Of a stretch of DNA of 64,000 nt, positions 13,065 to 27,535 are shown piece by piece; within the stretch, counting starts at the first letter, position 1; every line of letters begins with the position of its first letter. The notes beneath the pieces were generated by a model. It ran no database searches. It was not told the origin of the DNA and saw only the letters and a list, made by a program, of their open reading frames with translations. Location: contig NC_135184.1 in assembly GCF_041146795.1 (NCBI RefSeq), forward strand, positions 6,275,467 through 6,339,466, written 5' to 3'. The stretch comes from Maylandia zebra. Lineage: Eukaryota; Chordata; Actinopteri; Cichliformes; Cichlidae. A program made the position numbers and the translations under genes.

Positions 13065-16000
13065 AAGTAACAGTGAACAAATCAGGGGGAAGAGCAAGCA
13101 GATGTTTCAGATTTGGCCACTGACCAAAAAAAATAACTTCTTCTTTTTAGTACTTTTCATTTGGTGTTCTTGATTACAGTAACTACACACACACACACAC
13201 ACACACCACAAGCATGCAACACATTACCACTGTGCTAACGATCTCGATTTGGTAGGTTTGACTCTTCCATTTATTTCATCTATTTTAACTTGTTAAACTT
13301 TCAAGCTGCAACATATTGCATTATACACATCATAATGTTTTTAAAACTGGTTGGTCAACCCTGTCCATGCCCACAGTGAGCAATGCATGCGGATACCGAG
13401 TACTGATACCAGTTAAATGACTGGACTGTATTCTTTTACTACGAGGAAGCAATTGGGAATTGCTCTTTTATCTGCAAGGCAATGTCAGGCTTGGCTTTCG
13501 CTTTCCAGACTTTGTAAAACAAATTGTAACAGGCTTATTAAGTCTAGTAATAAATGACAAGACAACCAAGATGAATTCAATCTAAAATAAAAGTAAAAAG
13601 TGTGTATGTTATTCGCCTAATCTTTTTTGCACTAGTTTCATTTCAGCTCAGATTTAGAATCTTCCCTGCCCACAGCTTTCATTTCATACTAGTTTCTCCT
13701 TTCGCTGCTCTCAGTCTCGCCGTGAGTGCACCTACACACAAACACAGATGCACATGCACACATGTGTTTACATGGAGCTGACAAGAGGCAGGCGAGGTGA
13801 AATAATATTAATCAAGTTGACAAAATGTTAATGTATGTGAAATAAATATTTCCCAATAAGTGTTAGACTGAACATTGCAAGAGGGAGAGTGCAAGAGCAA
13901 GTGAGAGAGAGCTATGTTAGCTCTCCTGCTAGCAGTGCATTGCTACTGATTCATACTTTATTAAACACACAACAACATAGGCTTGAATTGCATAGATTGG
14001 CCCAGCTGTCGGCTTTTTGAGTCCGGATCAGTCTGATATTGGATCAGTACATCCCTGTGGCCGCATTAGCCTTTATTCCTATTTTGTGACATATTCTTTT
14101 GTTTGATGCTTCACATTATGTCTCTAAGGGAAAACAAGTTTCAGCTTCCTGCATCGAACGCTGAATTTGTTTAAACATAAGTACGTGAATGTTCATAGCC
14201 CCAAACCTCAGTATTAGTGAAATTGTATTTATAACTTATTTACTACTATGTCAGAAGTGGAAAAGAACAAAGTCACAGTAACAGTTCTTGTCAAGGACTT
14301 TTGGTAAAGATGTACAGAAAATTATGGAAAAATACTGAACGCTTCACTTCTACAGTCGGAGGATTTTGCAGGTCTGTTATGCTGTTGCACTGGACGTGTC
14401 GCTTCTGTGTTGAATTCTTAGGGCACGAGATGGTAAATCGTCACTCAAACCCACAGTGTGGGGTTTTCCTTTAATTTGCCATCCCTTTTAACACTGAGGG
14501 GGGAAGAGGATGTGATTCAACACAGAGAGTATGTGATGCATAATAGTTCCTGAAAAAAAATGAGTTTTTACTTGATTACAACAGATATATATGTGAGGGA
14601 GGGTGACTGAAATCCAGTAAACAGGTAGGCTCTTTCTGTCTTTCCACAGCAGCAGGACATGTGACCTACACTTTGGACTTTACACACACGCACATAGTTG
14701 TCTGCAACATGAAAATGAAAGGGCACGCTGTAAAATGGTTCTGAAATATCTGATTGTTAGGGAGGGATTTAAGTAGATTTCCACTACACTTCAGCTGTTC
14801 AAATAAAAGGAGACCAGTTGTTTCATAAAATAGGATGTTTCTTGAATATGAACCAAAGCCAGTGGGAACTCGATGAACCTGGAGCAGCACCATACTGTTC
14901 CAGGTCAACCTCACGGTGTGAAAAAGGCCTCCGAGCTCTCGGAATCTTCCTCCCAGGCAGGGTCATTGTCTGGGAAAAGCTGCAGGTATCCTTGTTATTG
15001 TGGGCAGGAGTGCGATTTCCAGCATAACTGGTGGGTGATGATTAAGGTTAAATTCTGCTAAATGATTTTACCCTGTAAAAGACGGCAGCATATTTAGCAA
15101 GCACACACTCTTACACATTTGATCTAGGCGTGCCCTGCATCTGTACTTGATGATGGGTTGACTCTTGTGGTAAAATGAAGTGATGTGTCTCACTTAAGTG
15201 TGTCTCATGCCTGGAAAGTGATAATTATTCATGCACTTTAGCAACTCAATATGATGTCAAAAAACGTTCACTCAGTACTTACGGGAATGTCTCATCAGTG
15301 TTTGTGTTTGTATGCCTTTATTGTTTAATATTAAAGTTACATTACTAGTTTTGGGAAGTTCTCATCCTGTGAAAATACGCTTTATGTTTCTGAGAAAATA
15401 ACCTGATGATGTCACTGGGGTTGTTATACCTGTGAGCCTGGAGACTAAACATTATTTTATAAACACTGGATTTTGAAAGACACATCTCCGTTTACATCTT
15501 CATAGTCACACAAAATACATTGACGTATGCTAATTTGCGCTATGAGAATGATCCAGTGTCTTAAGAGCTTCATCTGTATTAGGGATAAAAAGCTTCGCCA
15601 ACTTGGCTAATGTTGCGTTGATTTTTGGCCATTTCCAGTTTCTTACAATTTTTCTCAGTTTGTGCCTAAGCTGTTCATTATACATGCAATAATTCATTGT
15701 CCACGTGTCTGTATTTCTACGAACAAGATGACATGCATACATTTTATGGTCCTTCAATCTGGGATCCTGTTTTCAAAGTATTACATAGTAATAGACACAG
15801 TAAGCATAGTAATAAAAGGCTGAAAGAAATGTTATTAACGAAAAAACTATTTTTAAAAGACAAGCAAAGAAACAAAGATTGTGCAGATTCTAGGATCAGC
15901 TGTCAGACACATTGCTATTTAAGAAATCTGTTTCGGCCCAACCTTTCAAACACAAACTTAACATTTATCTTTGTTTTTGTTTCATGTGTCTCACAGAGAT

Positions 16001-17819
16001 AACTGAATGATGTTGCCATATCTTTATGGATGTTTACCCATGATGCTTTGCAAATCAGGTAAGCAGAATCTTTATGTTAAGATAGTGTTTTGCTGTATTA
16101 CAATAGGATGCAATACAAATATAGCATATATCAGTACATATATATGTTAAATTACAATGCAAGTGATACAGAAAAAAAATTTATTTAGGGATGCAGTGGA
16201 GTTCAACATGCAGATGCACAGATTCTATAAAACACTGAATTTTATTTGAGTTTTTTTTTGGTTTGTATGTTTGGTTTTGTGCTAAGGGAAGCAAATCTCT
16301 GTTTTAACAACACAACTGGCCTGTGTTTCACCCCTTCATCACACCATCCAACATCATTTATCCGGTGCAAAACTGGGGTGTTACATCAGATATATTGACC
16401 ACTGACCAAGTTAAATTCCTACTTACTTGCCAATATACTGACATTAACAGTGATGATATTGGCCAGTGACAATGGTAGACCATTGTACTGTAACGGCACT
16501 CTTGTTTGATTTTCTATAACCAAATATAATTAAATAGCATATTGCATGGCCAAATATCAGTGCCATGGCATCGGGAAAAGTACATTTGCAGGAGAAGTTC
16601 AAAGGTCATTCCTCAGTCAGTGTATTTGTGATGGAGTTCAAGTCCTTTAAGATTCGATTCAAGTTTATTCGTTGTGCTACACATGTACCCTTCAACCGGA
16701 CTTAAGGGTACTTTCACAGCACTATAACAGGACTACTCATCCACTTTTGCACGTCAGAGTATAATCGCCTTCTAACACGGCAACTTGCAGAGTAGAAAAT
16801 GCAAAAAAAGAAAACAAAACCCCAAAGTTTTCAGTTTCACAGCACTCATCATTCTGCCACTGTGAGCTTAAACTTTAAGCTCTTAAAAAAAAACAACCAT
16901 CTGAACATTTGGTTGGGATCATTAAAACTTAAAACATGAAACTAAACCAAAAGGAGCATCACTGGATCAAAGGTAAGGAACACCGTCAGACATTATTTAC
17001 AGCAGTTCATAGAAACCACAACAGCTCATAAAGCAAAACAGGGACATCCTGACATAAGAACATGGAAAGTGAAAACACAGAAGGACCGTATGTTTTAAGC
17101 GAGGGTGACAGTTAACCTAGCAATTTTTGTGCGAGTATGGGGTAGCTGTATGTGTGCGCAAAGCTCTTAGAGCTTTAGCCATTTGTAAAATTACCTCTTA
17201 GTGTGTGTTTGTCTCTTTTTTCTGTGACTCATTTCACTTGTGTGTGTGTCTGTGTTTTTGCCATCTCCCTTCATGTAGGGCTTATTATACAAGCAGGGAC
17301 AATGCTTATTATGCAAGTGCTGAATGTAATAGTCTTTCTCTGTCACTCACTGGCTTCACTGTTTCTGACAGACATCTCTTTCTGCTTCAGTTTTGAAAGT
17401 TGTGCGCAAGTTTGAATAATAGAAAATGTATGTATGTATTTATTTTTTTGTTCTTCTTGTTCGCCAAAAATAGACAGAAATATTCAGGCACCCGTAAATT
17501 CTGACAGCACTCACATTTCTCATTTTGCCAAATATTTGCAGTTTTTTGAACATCTGCATGTAAGCATTGCAAGTTTGTGAAAAGTGTTGCAACTAGTGAT
17601 AAAGTAACACATTTTGTACTTTGACTGTTTTGTAACAAATGTCATAGACGGTAATGATTAGTGTATTTTTTTAAAATAATAAAAGCCATCCAGAATTACA
17701 GAACAATAGGCCATGTAAATCATCCAGTGCCTAGAACGATTGTGAGCGAGAGGAGGGAGGAGTGTGTTCCTGTGTTGTGGGAGGAGACAGGGAGGAGTGT
17801 GTGTATGTGTGTGTTTCTA

Positions 17820-17976
17820 CGTGATGGGGGGAGGGGAAAACAAGCGAGAGAGGGGGAGAGAGAGAGCAAGGGGGAGGGAGGGAGTGAGAGAGAGAGGATT
17901 TGCGGCATGTAGTTTGTCAGCTGTCATTAGAGGCAGATGACACACACATACACACAGACACACACACACACACACA
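17820..17976. repeat. Purine (GA/GGGA) tract followed by (CA)n
   Basis: About 80 nt of G/A only on the + strand with few breaks, then a CA run at 17940-17976. It lies 100 bp upstream of a candidate 5' exon. Confidence 0.85.
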
Positions 17977-18080
17977 GGAATAATCTCACAGAGAAGCGAG
18001 GGGAAATACAAAACGAGTGTATGGTTGTGCGTGTGTGTGTGTGTGTATGCTGTGAAAACCAGTGTGTTTGCCCGGCCGGC

Positions 18081-18135
18081 ATGGGATGTTTAGCCGGCTC
18101 TGGACCTGTTATGGACTGTTTTAACCAAAGCAAAG
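18081..18135 (+). other. Candidate alternative 5' exon in ncoa2 intron 1
   Basis: A CpG/GC-richer patch (GCCCGGCCGGC) is followed by ATG and 18 open codons (MGCLAGSGPVMDCFNQSK), then a consensus donor AAAG|gtaagc at 18135/18136. Joined to the first coding exon of ncoa2, the frame meets a stop at once, so it would be non-coding for ncoa2. No transcript evidence is available; it may be chance. Confidence 0.25.
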
Positions 18136-19489
18136 GTAAGCAATGCTCAGACTCTGATCTGCTTCGTTCTGTTTCATGCTGACAGCAGATTAAAAGGCAA
18201 AGTCTATAAGGTTGGTTGACACACTATATTTAAGAACACACTCTTTTTTTCCATATGTCTCAGATGATGACATTAAACAGAAGCAATGTTTAGCAGTGTC
18301 GTCAGCTACTTCTTGTTAACTTGAATCAATCAGAAGTTATGTCCCGCTTTAAAGCACCTGTCAGTCACTCATGCTTTGATTGGACATATCTGAGCTAATG
18401 TTTATTTAATGTGAATGACAGAAATTAACTTTATATTATGTTATCCCCATGTTTCTTTATTAGCCCACAATGATGAGTTCTGATGCTCACAGTAGGTGTG
18501 ACTATCCCAGTCATACTTGGACTTTGAGCTGTCATGTATTGTTGTTGTGGTTTTGTGTGTGCGAGCGTGTGTGCGAGCGTGTGTGTGCATGTTGCAATGG
18601 GAGTGGTTATGAATGACTGGCCACACACGCAGAGTGCACAGTCAGCAGGCCCGAAGCTGCTCTGTCACCTGAGGTCTAACCAGCCAACTGTTTACTCAGT
18701 TTTCTGCGCTTCAATAACAACTGTTGGTAAAACTCACCCAGAAAGCAGCAAGTTGGCCGAGTGTAAAATTCACAGGTTTGTGAAGTCGCTTTGCAAATGC
18801 TCAGTTTCGTAATGACAAGCTCGCAGTTAAAGGGAAAAAAAGGGGTGGACTTGTTAATATTCTTAGCTAGTGAGGTGTCAGTTCAGTTTTAATCATTTTA
18901 ACTAATTCCCAACGGCAGTTTTTACACAGGATATTAAATTTCAGTAGAGGAACACTTAAATAAATCTTTAGTGTACCAGAATGTTTCGTTTCCAAGTGAG
19001 CACAGCGATCCACGTTTGAAAAATCCATGACTGCTTTTCTCACAAAGGCACACATACCAGCGCCAAACTTGAGCAATCTTAGAGGTTAAACTTTGAAAGA
19101 CAACTTTCTGAAGCACAATGCAAACAGCTGGCGTTTCATGGGGTCACTGGGCTGTGACTGCATGTTAATTTTCACACAGACACTAGCTGCTTCTGCTGAT
19201 AAGTCACTCAGGGAGCTGAAGGTGGAGTTTGACCTCTGGGCCAGTAGAACAACGTGAAACTCCTCTGCTATCTCTATCTAGGAGTTTTTGCTTTCACTTT
19301 GTGTGGCTTTTTTAAAGTTGCCTACCTCACCGGTGAATTCGTCTAATCATGTCTGATATGAGCTGTGGTGTCTTCCCATGTCATAAAAAGGGATTTACTG
19401 CTAACTGCAAAGAAAGCAGCATTTTAGTGTTTAGCACAGTGTTTAAATTGGATAAAAGTGGTAAGGTTTGTCTTGAATTCTGCATATGT

Positions 19490-19720
19490 TATACAATGAA
19501 GAGGGACCACATCACTCCAGACCTGGGAACACTGTACTGGCTCCCTTATCTCTCAGAATTGATTCTTTTAAAAGTCACCTTGCTCAAAGGCTTAGGACCA
19601 GCCACTGCCTTGTGTCCTTTCTACTGCTGGGTAGCCAAAATCACACCAAAAATGAGAACTGGAGATGCTCCCTCATTTTCAGCTAATATCCTACTTGATG
19701 ATATTAGTGATTTAAACATT
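19490..19720 (+). mobile_element. LINE relic (L2/Rex-like reverse transcriptase C-terminal region)
   Basis: The + frame reads HITPDLGTLYWLPYLSELI and LLKVTLLKGLGPATALC. This follows the pattern HITPvLxxLhWLPvxxRIxxKixLLxxKalxGLaP found after the reverse transcriptase domain of L2/Rex-like LINEs. Only about 230 bp is recognisable. Confidence 0.5.
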
Positions 19721-20249
19721 TAAACACCCATTAAAAGCAGGGCTTCTCCTGTCACAAACTGTTATGACAAAATGCCTTTGTGTGTTGTGTAATTGTTATC
19801 GTTACTTGTTTGCTCTTTCATCAAACCTGCATCCTCATTTTTTTAGTGCCGCACATGTTGCATGAAAGGTGCTGTACAACCAAAGCAGTATTACACTACA
19901 GTATACTGAAAGATCAAAAGAGCTTTGAATGGCTTTTCAGAAGAGTTTCAAACCACCGGCCCTGTACTGTGAACTTGAAACTTGAGCTGAGAAGAGGCAG
20001 AAATCATATTTAGGAGTCCAGATTTCATGATGACATAAAACAATCACTTTATTTCCGTCTGTGTCTCGACAAGCACCACTTTTATGTTTTGTGTTTGTTT
20101 TTAATGCATGTAGGATGATTCTGCACATTAGAGGAACATAAGTTCTCCTTTGGTGTCTTTCCTAAACTGCAGTGCCGAGGCGGCCCCGATGTTTTTGTTC
20201 TGTGCTGTTAAGCAGCCGCTCAGTTTCAGTGTTTACAGCAGAAACTCTT

Positions 20250-20284
20250 TTGTGTGTGTATGTGTGTGTGTGTGTGTGTGTGTG
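20250..20284. repeat. (GT)n microsatellite
   Basis: About 35 nt of GT with one GTAT interruption. Confidence 0.9.
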
Positions 20285-23149
20285 ATTATCATCATGTTTG
20301 TCCATGTAGAAGCATGGCGTTTTTGTTTGTGTTTTAGTGAGTGTGCATTAGTGTGTGTGTGCGTATGCGTGTGTATGCACTCGCAATTGAGTTAGCATCC
20401 AGGCAGGCATGTTCAATGTTATTGATTCCTGTCTATAATCGATCACGCTCTCACATTACATGAAGCTGCACATGCCGAGTAATGAGCAGCTGCTGGCTAT
20501 CTAGCCAGCTAACAAGCCATCTGTGAACAGTTTATTTAGAGTTATTATTTTTAATGTCCCTCCATTTTGATGCTATGATAATTACTGTGGCATTTCTGCA
20601 CGGCACTTGCATCAGATCATCTTTCACTCAGCTGATTTTCTTGGGTTTCTGTCAATACAGTTGAGTTTCTGCTTGTTTTGCCTCTTGTTCCCTTTTCTAA
20701 CTTTGGGAGAATTATAGAGACAGAGATGTGCAGATAATTTGCTATTTAACTCTAGTTCAAATTTGATCGGATCATTCTAATTGTAATCTATTAGTAACAA
20801 CAAGATTTTTCTCAAGTTGATGTGATGACGTTGAAGATGGCAAAAAAAAAGGGGAACAGAAAGAAGACTGAGCTAAGGTGGCTGAGCTATGGTGGTGGGG
20901 GTGATTATTTAGACAAAAAAAAAGGAGTGCTGGTTGAAGTGAGCCAGTTTGTACAGCTTGGTTTTTACGGGGACTCACTTCTCAGCACACAGAAAGGCAT
21001 TTGCTTTTCATTCCAACACAACAGCGTCAAAAAGTCTTTGGAAACTTTGACACTTCAATAAAAGAAGGTCTGGGCAACCAGGTGGCAAGAGAGGTAACTG
21101 TGACCAAATGTTTGACGGGCTTGATTGGCTGAGAAACTCCTGTGTGTTCAGGTGGAAAACCGGCTGTAGGGATAGACGTATACTCGTGTCAAATTTGCAT
21201 CCACTACATGGGCGTAATGGATACACTGGAAAGAAACAACACTGTGAAAGCTGAAGTGGAAGTCAGACTGTGCAACCCTCTCAAAGCCTTTCATAGTGTT
21301 TTTTCCTCTTGTTCTTGAGGTGCAACATCTGTTCTGGGATTTCAAATCTTTGATGTACAGATTTTTTGATGTTAAAAGAAGAAAAAGAAGAATTACAAAA
21401 AGAAAACAAAAGAGAAAATTTCATAATGTTTCAATTTCTTGTTCCCTTTCATGAGGAAATATTTTGCAAGAGGTCAATTAGCTATACCAACAAACGATCA
21501 TATTTATTGACTTAAACTAAAGATTTACTGACATGTTGGAGCTGTGAAGACGATGCTGTTGGATGATTTCGTTTGGTCTTCCAACAGGATGTTGATTGAG
21601 GTGTAGGATAGTATTATGACCTAAATTGTTTGAACAGCTCTTTAGCTATATCCATGTGTGTCGTAATGTTAGCTATGCTATGGACTATCCAATTAAGATG
21701 AAAGGCTTGATATAAGCAGGAAATAAAAAAGCTCTTCTTAAATAAGGCTTAGTGTGACATCTGTATCAAATATACATATGTCACATATGATTTATGTTGA
21801 GGAAACAAACAAAACAGAGTTTGTTTAATCATTAATCATTACTGGACTGAAATTTAACATCAATCTAATTAGGTTTGTTTTCTTCTTATTTGTTGACACG
21901 CATTAGGGTTTTTTTTTCATATGGTCTTATGCTCTCAAATGCTTCTTTTCTGAGAGGTTAGTGGAGCAAGAAAAGGAACGACAACAGAGTTTAACACACA
22001 AAGGTGCAACAAGCAAGAAAGATGGACAGTTTATATAGTTTTTGACATTTAGTTTCATTACACTACAAATACATTTTTGTATATTATGACTTTAGACTAC
22101 AATGCAGCAAAGCTAATGACCAACAAAAGAACAAACTTGAACAAGAATAGCCCACATAACCGGTTATTCCATGTATCATGGCCATTTCCCTAAGTGGCAG
22201 CAGTATGTGTGCATCTGCAAAGCTCAGCAGAGCACCTGTGTGTTATCATCCTTAAGCCGTGTTGTAGAATCTATCCTTTTTGGCACATATGTGTAGTCTA
22301 ACTGGTAACTGGTGTTAGTGCTGATTTGTGTTAGCTCAGTTAAACAGCCTACTGGAAAGTCTAATATTGTTTGAATATTTGCTGACTCGGCTCCAACGAG
22401 CCTCAGGCGTCAAAAAAGAAAGCAGCTGTACCAGTTCATCCACTGCTGTCTTTCTCTTTGTGGCGACTCTTTCTAGTAAATCAAAAGCTATTTGGTCATT
22501 TAAGGTAGTGGTTACTTGAAATGACTAAATAGTTATTGAAAGCAAATATTGTAGCTACTCAGAGAAATAAAGCTAGATATGCACAATACAAATTGTCACC
22601 AGTAACTGGAGAAGAGCCAACCATAGAGTCACCTGCTCAGCATCACCGTGGCACCAAACAGCCGAGATGTACATAAAGAGATTGGACTTGTTGACGTGGA
22701 CACGCCAACACGTAGAAAGCCACATACACAAACACGCTCACTGTGCATATGTCGCAGGCCTTTCAGTGTGGGAGAAGCCAGTTTTCTTAATCCAGCTACA
22801 GCAGGGTATTAAATCTACTTTATGTTTGTGGGTTTTCTGGCTTTTAGACAACAGCCTTAACAGTTTACAGACACCAAAGGGAGGAGGGTCCTTACTACCA
22901 AATACCTCTGTCAAGCCCACTGGTGTCTGATTGCTAAATTGATCCTGATTTTTATCATTTAGTTCTTTGTTTTTGCACTAGCAGTAGTAGGGAAACAAGG
23001 CACTGAAGTACTAGTCTTCTATTATAGTGGACTGTACTGCATTTGTAGCTGTGACTCCTCTTCACAGGTTGCATTCATAAAAATAATTATTCGGTTTTAT
23101 TTATTTTTTTTATTTCTAGAGGTTTGAAAATAAAATTTAATATTGATCT

Positions 23150-23600
23150 GCAAGGAATAAAAAGTAAATTAAATTCAGTTTTATGTAACACCAAATCAGG
23201 AAGACATTGGCTCAAGGCATTTTTATATTGTGAGGTAAAGACCCTACAATAATACAGAGAAAACAGAGAAAACCCCAACAATCATTTTGACTCCTTTAAG
23301 CAAGCACTTTGGTGACAGTAGGAAGGAAAAACACCCTTTTAACAGGAAGAAACCTCCGGCAGAACCAGGCTCAGGGAGGGGCGGCCATGTGCTGCAACCA
23401 GTTGGGAGGAAGTTAGGATGAAGACACGCTGTGGAAGAGAGCCAGAGATGAATAATAACTAATGATTAAATGCAGAGTGGTGAATAAACATATCGTGAGT
23501 AAAAAAGAAACACTCGGTGCATCATGGGAAGCCCCCAGCACCCTAGACCTACTGCAGCGTAACTAAGGGAGGATTCAGGGTCAAAGGTTTGTGTAAAGTC
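23150..23600 (-). mobile_element. LINE 3' tail (L2-like family of fish)
   Basis: Read on the minus strand it gives the common fish 3' tail: AACCAGGTTCTGCCGG..., CCTGTTAAAAGGGTG, CTACTGTCACCAAAGTGC and a terminal TTGGTGTTACATAAAACTG. It shares the block CTGGGGGCTTCCCATGAT with the + strand copy at 25728-26378, which shows that the two are one family. Confidence 0.7.
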
Positions 23601-25156
23601 TTAAATATCATCCTTTGTCATCAACCTTTTTGAAGGTGTACTATAAGAGAGAGTATAATAACTACTAATAGTACTACCTACCATGCTTATATGCTTCGCA
23701 AATGTATGAAATTACACATATATATGTTAATTATTCATCCTTGAGGTGACTCTTTTTGTGTTTTGGCGCTTTATACATGAAATGAATTGAATCCGGATGG
23801 ATTAATGTGTCTGGGAGGAGTGATGCATGCATACTTTATGATCATTATAGTAAGATGTAAATCCTTTTCACAAAATGCAAAGATCTCCAGGAGGAGCTTC
23901 AATAGAGCAGCCACCCACGGCGAGCTAAATTGTGCGTAACATTAACTGACGGACTCAATTAATTTCTGGGGATAAAAACTCTGACATTTGCACAGTAAAT
24001 GTATTAGGACATTAAGAATAAACATGCAGGTTTTCCACTATTCCTGCAAAAAACCAAACAAAAAACCACATTAGCTTTAATTTTGTGCTGTCAGTCATTG
24101 CATAAGACTGCGTGGTCGTTGTTATTTTTTCTTTTTTTTTTGTTACACGCTGAAAACCTCAATTAGTCTGCACACTAAAGCCTGGGCATGACTCATTACC
24201 TTAATAACAATCCATAGTGCGTTTTACTTCCATGACAACTATCATTTGGTCAGAGTAGGTCTGTCATGCATATGGTGATTGTGGCATCCTCCTGACTTCC
24301 CAGCCATTCCCTGCTGAACAACAGGTCTTGTAATTATCTCTAATTTACAGTAGTAACAGATTTTCCAGAGGTTTTTACTCAGTGTGCTATTTTTGTTTAC
24401 TTCTAAATGGGAGTCGGGTGTGCTATCGCTCATCTTTTTTTCTTCCCACCTGATTTCCATGTGGTTGCAATCCAATACCTACATGCTCTATACCTCTGTT
24501 GCACAGTGGGAATTATGGGGAAATTCCTGGAAAGCTGAAGGCCGCAAAGGTAGTTTGTATTAACTAAATGATAATGCCCCTGATCCACTCATCTGATTGC
24601 AGACATAGAGATTTAAACCCAGTGTTTTGTTCAAACTAAACAGAGACTACAGATGTGTCCGTTTCCTCTTCTTTAAAAATAAGTAAGGGAAGTAAACAAC
24701 AAAAACACATAAGTGAAAGCTTCACCCTGCACTCACCTCTGTAACCCCCATCCCCACAAACTGAAAACAAAGAAACTGAGGAGCCGTGGTTTCTACTGGA
24801 GACAGGGTCCACTTAAGCAGGCAGTGATCAATCCTCAGCTTTAATTTCTTAATGGCTGGTTTGACCCTCTGGCCCTGGCTCTTCTCTGCTTCTCAAATTG
24901 TTTTTAAATGGCTTCACTTTGCGAAGCTCTTGGCTCCTCTGATTGCATTAGTATCGGGCTGAGCGGGGTAAAGGCTTTTGTCGCAGGCTACATTAGTGTT
25001 AATTCATTGTGTGCACGTGTGTGTTTGTGTGTGTGTCTTTCTGTGTTTTTATGCCACATGTCTCATGGATGTTCTTGTGGATTTGGACATGTGTATGTAC
25101 TTCAGACATTGATTGAAGTATTTTAGTGAAGCTGATTGTGAGGAGTAAAGTGACTT

Positions 25157-25208
25157 TGTGTGTGCGTGCGTGTGTGTGCGTGCGTGCGTGCGTGTGTGTG
25201 TGTGTGTA
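25157..25208. repeat. (GTGC/GT)n microsatellite
   Basis: Alternating GTGC and GT units, about 52 nt. Confidence 0.9.
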
Positions 25209-25727
25209 CCTTTCTCTGATTGACTGAATCTTTAAGCGAGGCTTTCATCAACTTTTGAGGTTAGCGTGCTGGACTCTCGTGATGATAACGTTAACTTCAC
25301 CGTCCGCTGAACATAATAAGACTCTTTGTTTTGAAACTAACATCACACTTGACGTCGCTAACCTTTGTTTAATTAACTTTTAGAGAGGTGTTTCCTTTTT
25401 TTCCTACTTAATCCAAGTAAATGGATGTCTTGCACAGCTCGAGGGTGGAAGGTTAGTTTTGGTACTTGATGTTTAAATTTAAATATCTCCAGCAATGATT
25501 GACAATCAAGTAATTAACTCACACGTTGTAATTTCCTTGTTTATTAGGATGCTGATTACACTATTAGGAAGTGGGTATTGTCAAATGACTTTCTGTTCAT
25601 TTGCATATGCCACGTGAGAGTTGATCAACTTGGCATCAATTTGTGTTAGCAAAATATGTTTGCAAAGCTAACTTTAAATCAGCTGCTGAGTACTGACAGG
25701 AACTAGAAAGTATAAACGTTTTCCCAT

Positions 25728-26378
25728 ATGAGCTCCTCTACACTGGCTCCCTGTTAAATCTAGAGTCAAATTTAGAAACTTAAAATCCTTCTCCTCACAT
25801 ACAAGGTCTTGAATTTTTAGGCCCCATCTTATCCTAAAGACCTCATGTTACCGCACCTTCCCAGTAGAGCACTTTGTTCTACGACTGTTGGCTTACTTGT
25901 GGGATATTTAAAAGTAAAGTGGGAGGCAGTACCTTCAGCTTTTGGGCCATTCTTCTGTGGAACCAGCCTCACCCTCACTTCTTTTAAGATTAGACTTAAA
26001 ACTATCCTTTTTTGTAGTTAGGGCTAGATCACGTCACCTGGAATCTTCCCTTAGGTTTTCTGCAATAGGCCTGGGCTCCTGGGGGCTTCCCATGATGCAC
26101 TGTGTGTTTCTGCTTCGCTCACCTTTTTTCACTCTGAGTTTATAAACCACAGAGTATTTATTCATCAGGTATTATTAATCTCTGGTTCCATCTGGCCATG
26201 GCAGATGTCTGCCACTCCCAGAGCCTGGTTCTGCTGCAGGTTCTCCCTGTTAAAAGGGAGTTCTTCCTTCCCCCTCCCACTGTCGCCAAGTGCTGGCTAA
26301 TAGGGGGTGATCTGATTGGTGGGTTTTTTGAGGTGACTATTGTAATTTGGCTTTATATAAATGAAAGTGAGTTGAAAA
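25728..26378 (+). mobile_element. LINE 3' end (L2-like), truncated
   Basis: It starts inside the reverse transcriptase C-terminal region (LHWLPVKSRVKF, then after a frameshift KILLLTYK) and runs through a GGGCTTCCCATGATGC block and the tail GTTAAAAGGGAGTTCTTCC, CACTGTCGCCAAGTGC, to TTGGCTTTATATAAATGAA. This is the typical 5'-truncated form of a fish L2-like element. It accounts for the small frames at 25942 and 26198. Confidence 0.75.
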
Positions 26379-27201
26379 TGAAGACCTATAACGCTGAAAA
26401 GGGAACAAAGATGCCATTGATACTATAGAGAGCTAATAAACTATCTTCCATCAAACGACAGATGCAACGAAAGCAAAAAAAAAACAAAGTTGTTGACCCC
26501 CAATTCAATAATTTAATGATGTAAGTCAGCAGGAGCCAAAATGGGTAATAGATTTTCTTTGAACTGCTTCATGTTCAGAAAAGATATCAAAAAGCTGCTT
26601 TGACTCAGAAGGCAGCACAAAATTTCAAATTCCTGTTTTGTTTATTAGACTGTTTGCTTTCTCATGGTTGACCTGACCAAAAAAAGTAGTCTAAGTTATA
26701 TTTTTAACTTACTGGCTACCAGACATGACGCGTGTTCTCAGTCTAATGCCTGTGTATGGGAAGGCATTAGAAAGGGTAATTACGGTGGCCAAGTGGACAG
26801 AGATGTTTGTCTCTCACCATGACCCTCATCACTGCTGAAATCTTCTGTATTTCACGTGGACCTGCTCTTTTAATTATATTCTAGTCATCAATCAGCAACC
26901 ATCACCCACCATTAAGTGTCATCATGTAACCTACAGTAGGGACGTTAATGTCGTTCTATTTTTAATAACTTTGCAGTGTATATGTGTGTTTCTTCCTCCA
27001 CATTTATACAAATCATAGGACGGCTAAGGATCCACAGCTCTGGTGGTGCTTGTAGCCTAATAACAGGACAGTCGAATGGTCACATTGCTAGCACACTGAT
27101 ATTTAGCAGGTACAATGCTATATGTAGTCTAGCATGTTGGTAGTAGTAGATGGAAGAGTAATTACAAAGTAATTACAAAACAGAAGTTGAACGGTTCAAA
27201 G

Positions 27202-27422
27202 GAACTGCTGGTGTAGCTGGAGGGAAAGTCTGGCCATAAACAAAGTCATTATAATCAGTCCTTTTGAGACAAATTCAATCAGTGGTTGTCAAGATGGCAG
27301 TGCCACTGTCAGACAGACATTTTATTCCTAAAGCCAGCCTGCTAGCTTTTCTAAAAATTGGCTGATGGCACGAAAAGTTGATAGCTAGCTGAATCACAAT
27401 GATAACAGCTCATTAACAAGGG
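27202..27422 (+). repeat. Interspersed repeat, copy 1 of 2 in the window
   Basis: Closely similar to 30456-30674 in the same orientation, sharing GAAAGTCTGGCCAT, CAGTGGTTGTCAAGATGGC, AAAGCCAGCCTGCTAGC, GATAGCTAGCTGA and CAGCTCATTAACAAGGGC. Family not identified; no coding frame. Confidence 0.8.
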
Positions 27423-27489
27423 CTCTCTTTGCATTGTGGGAACTATCACCACATCCACAGCCAAAGACACCACTTGGCAAAAACTGACT

Positions 27490-27535
27490 GTCTGATTTTT
27501 TTTTTTTTAATTACTTTTTTTTTTTTTTTTTTAAA
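27490..27535. repeat. Poly(T) tract
   Basis: Two T-runs of about 11 and 19 separated by AATTAC. It could be the tail of a minus-strand retroelement, but no element was recognised beside it. Confidence 0.7.
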
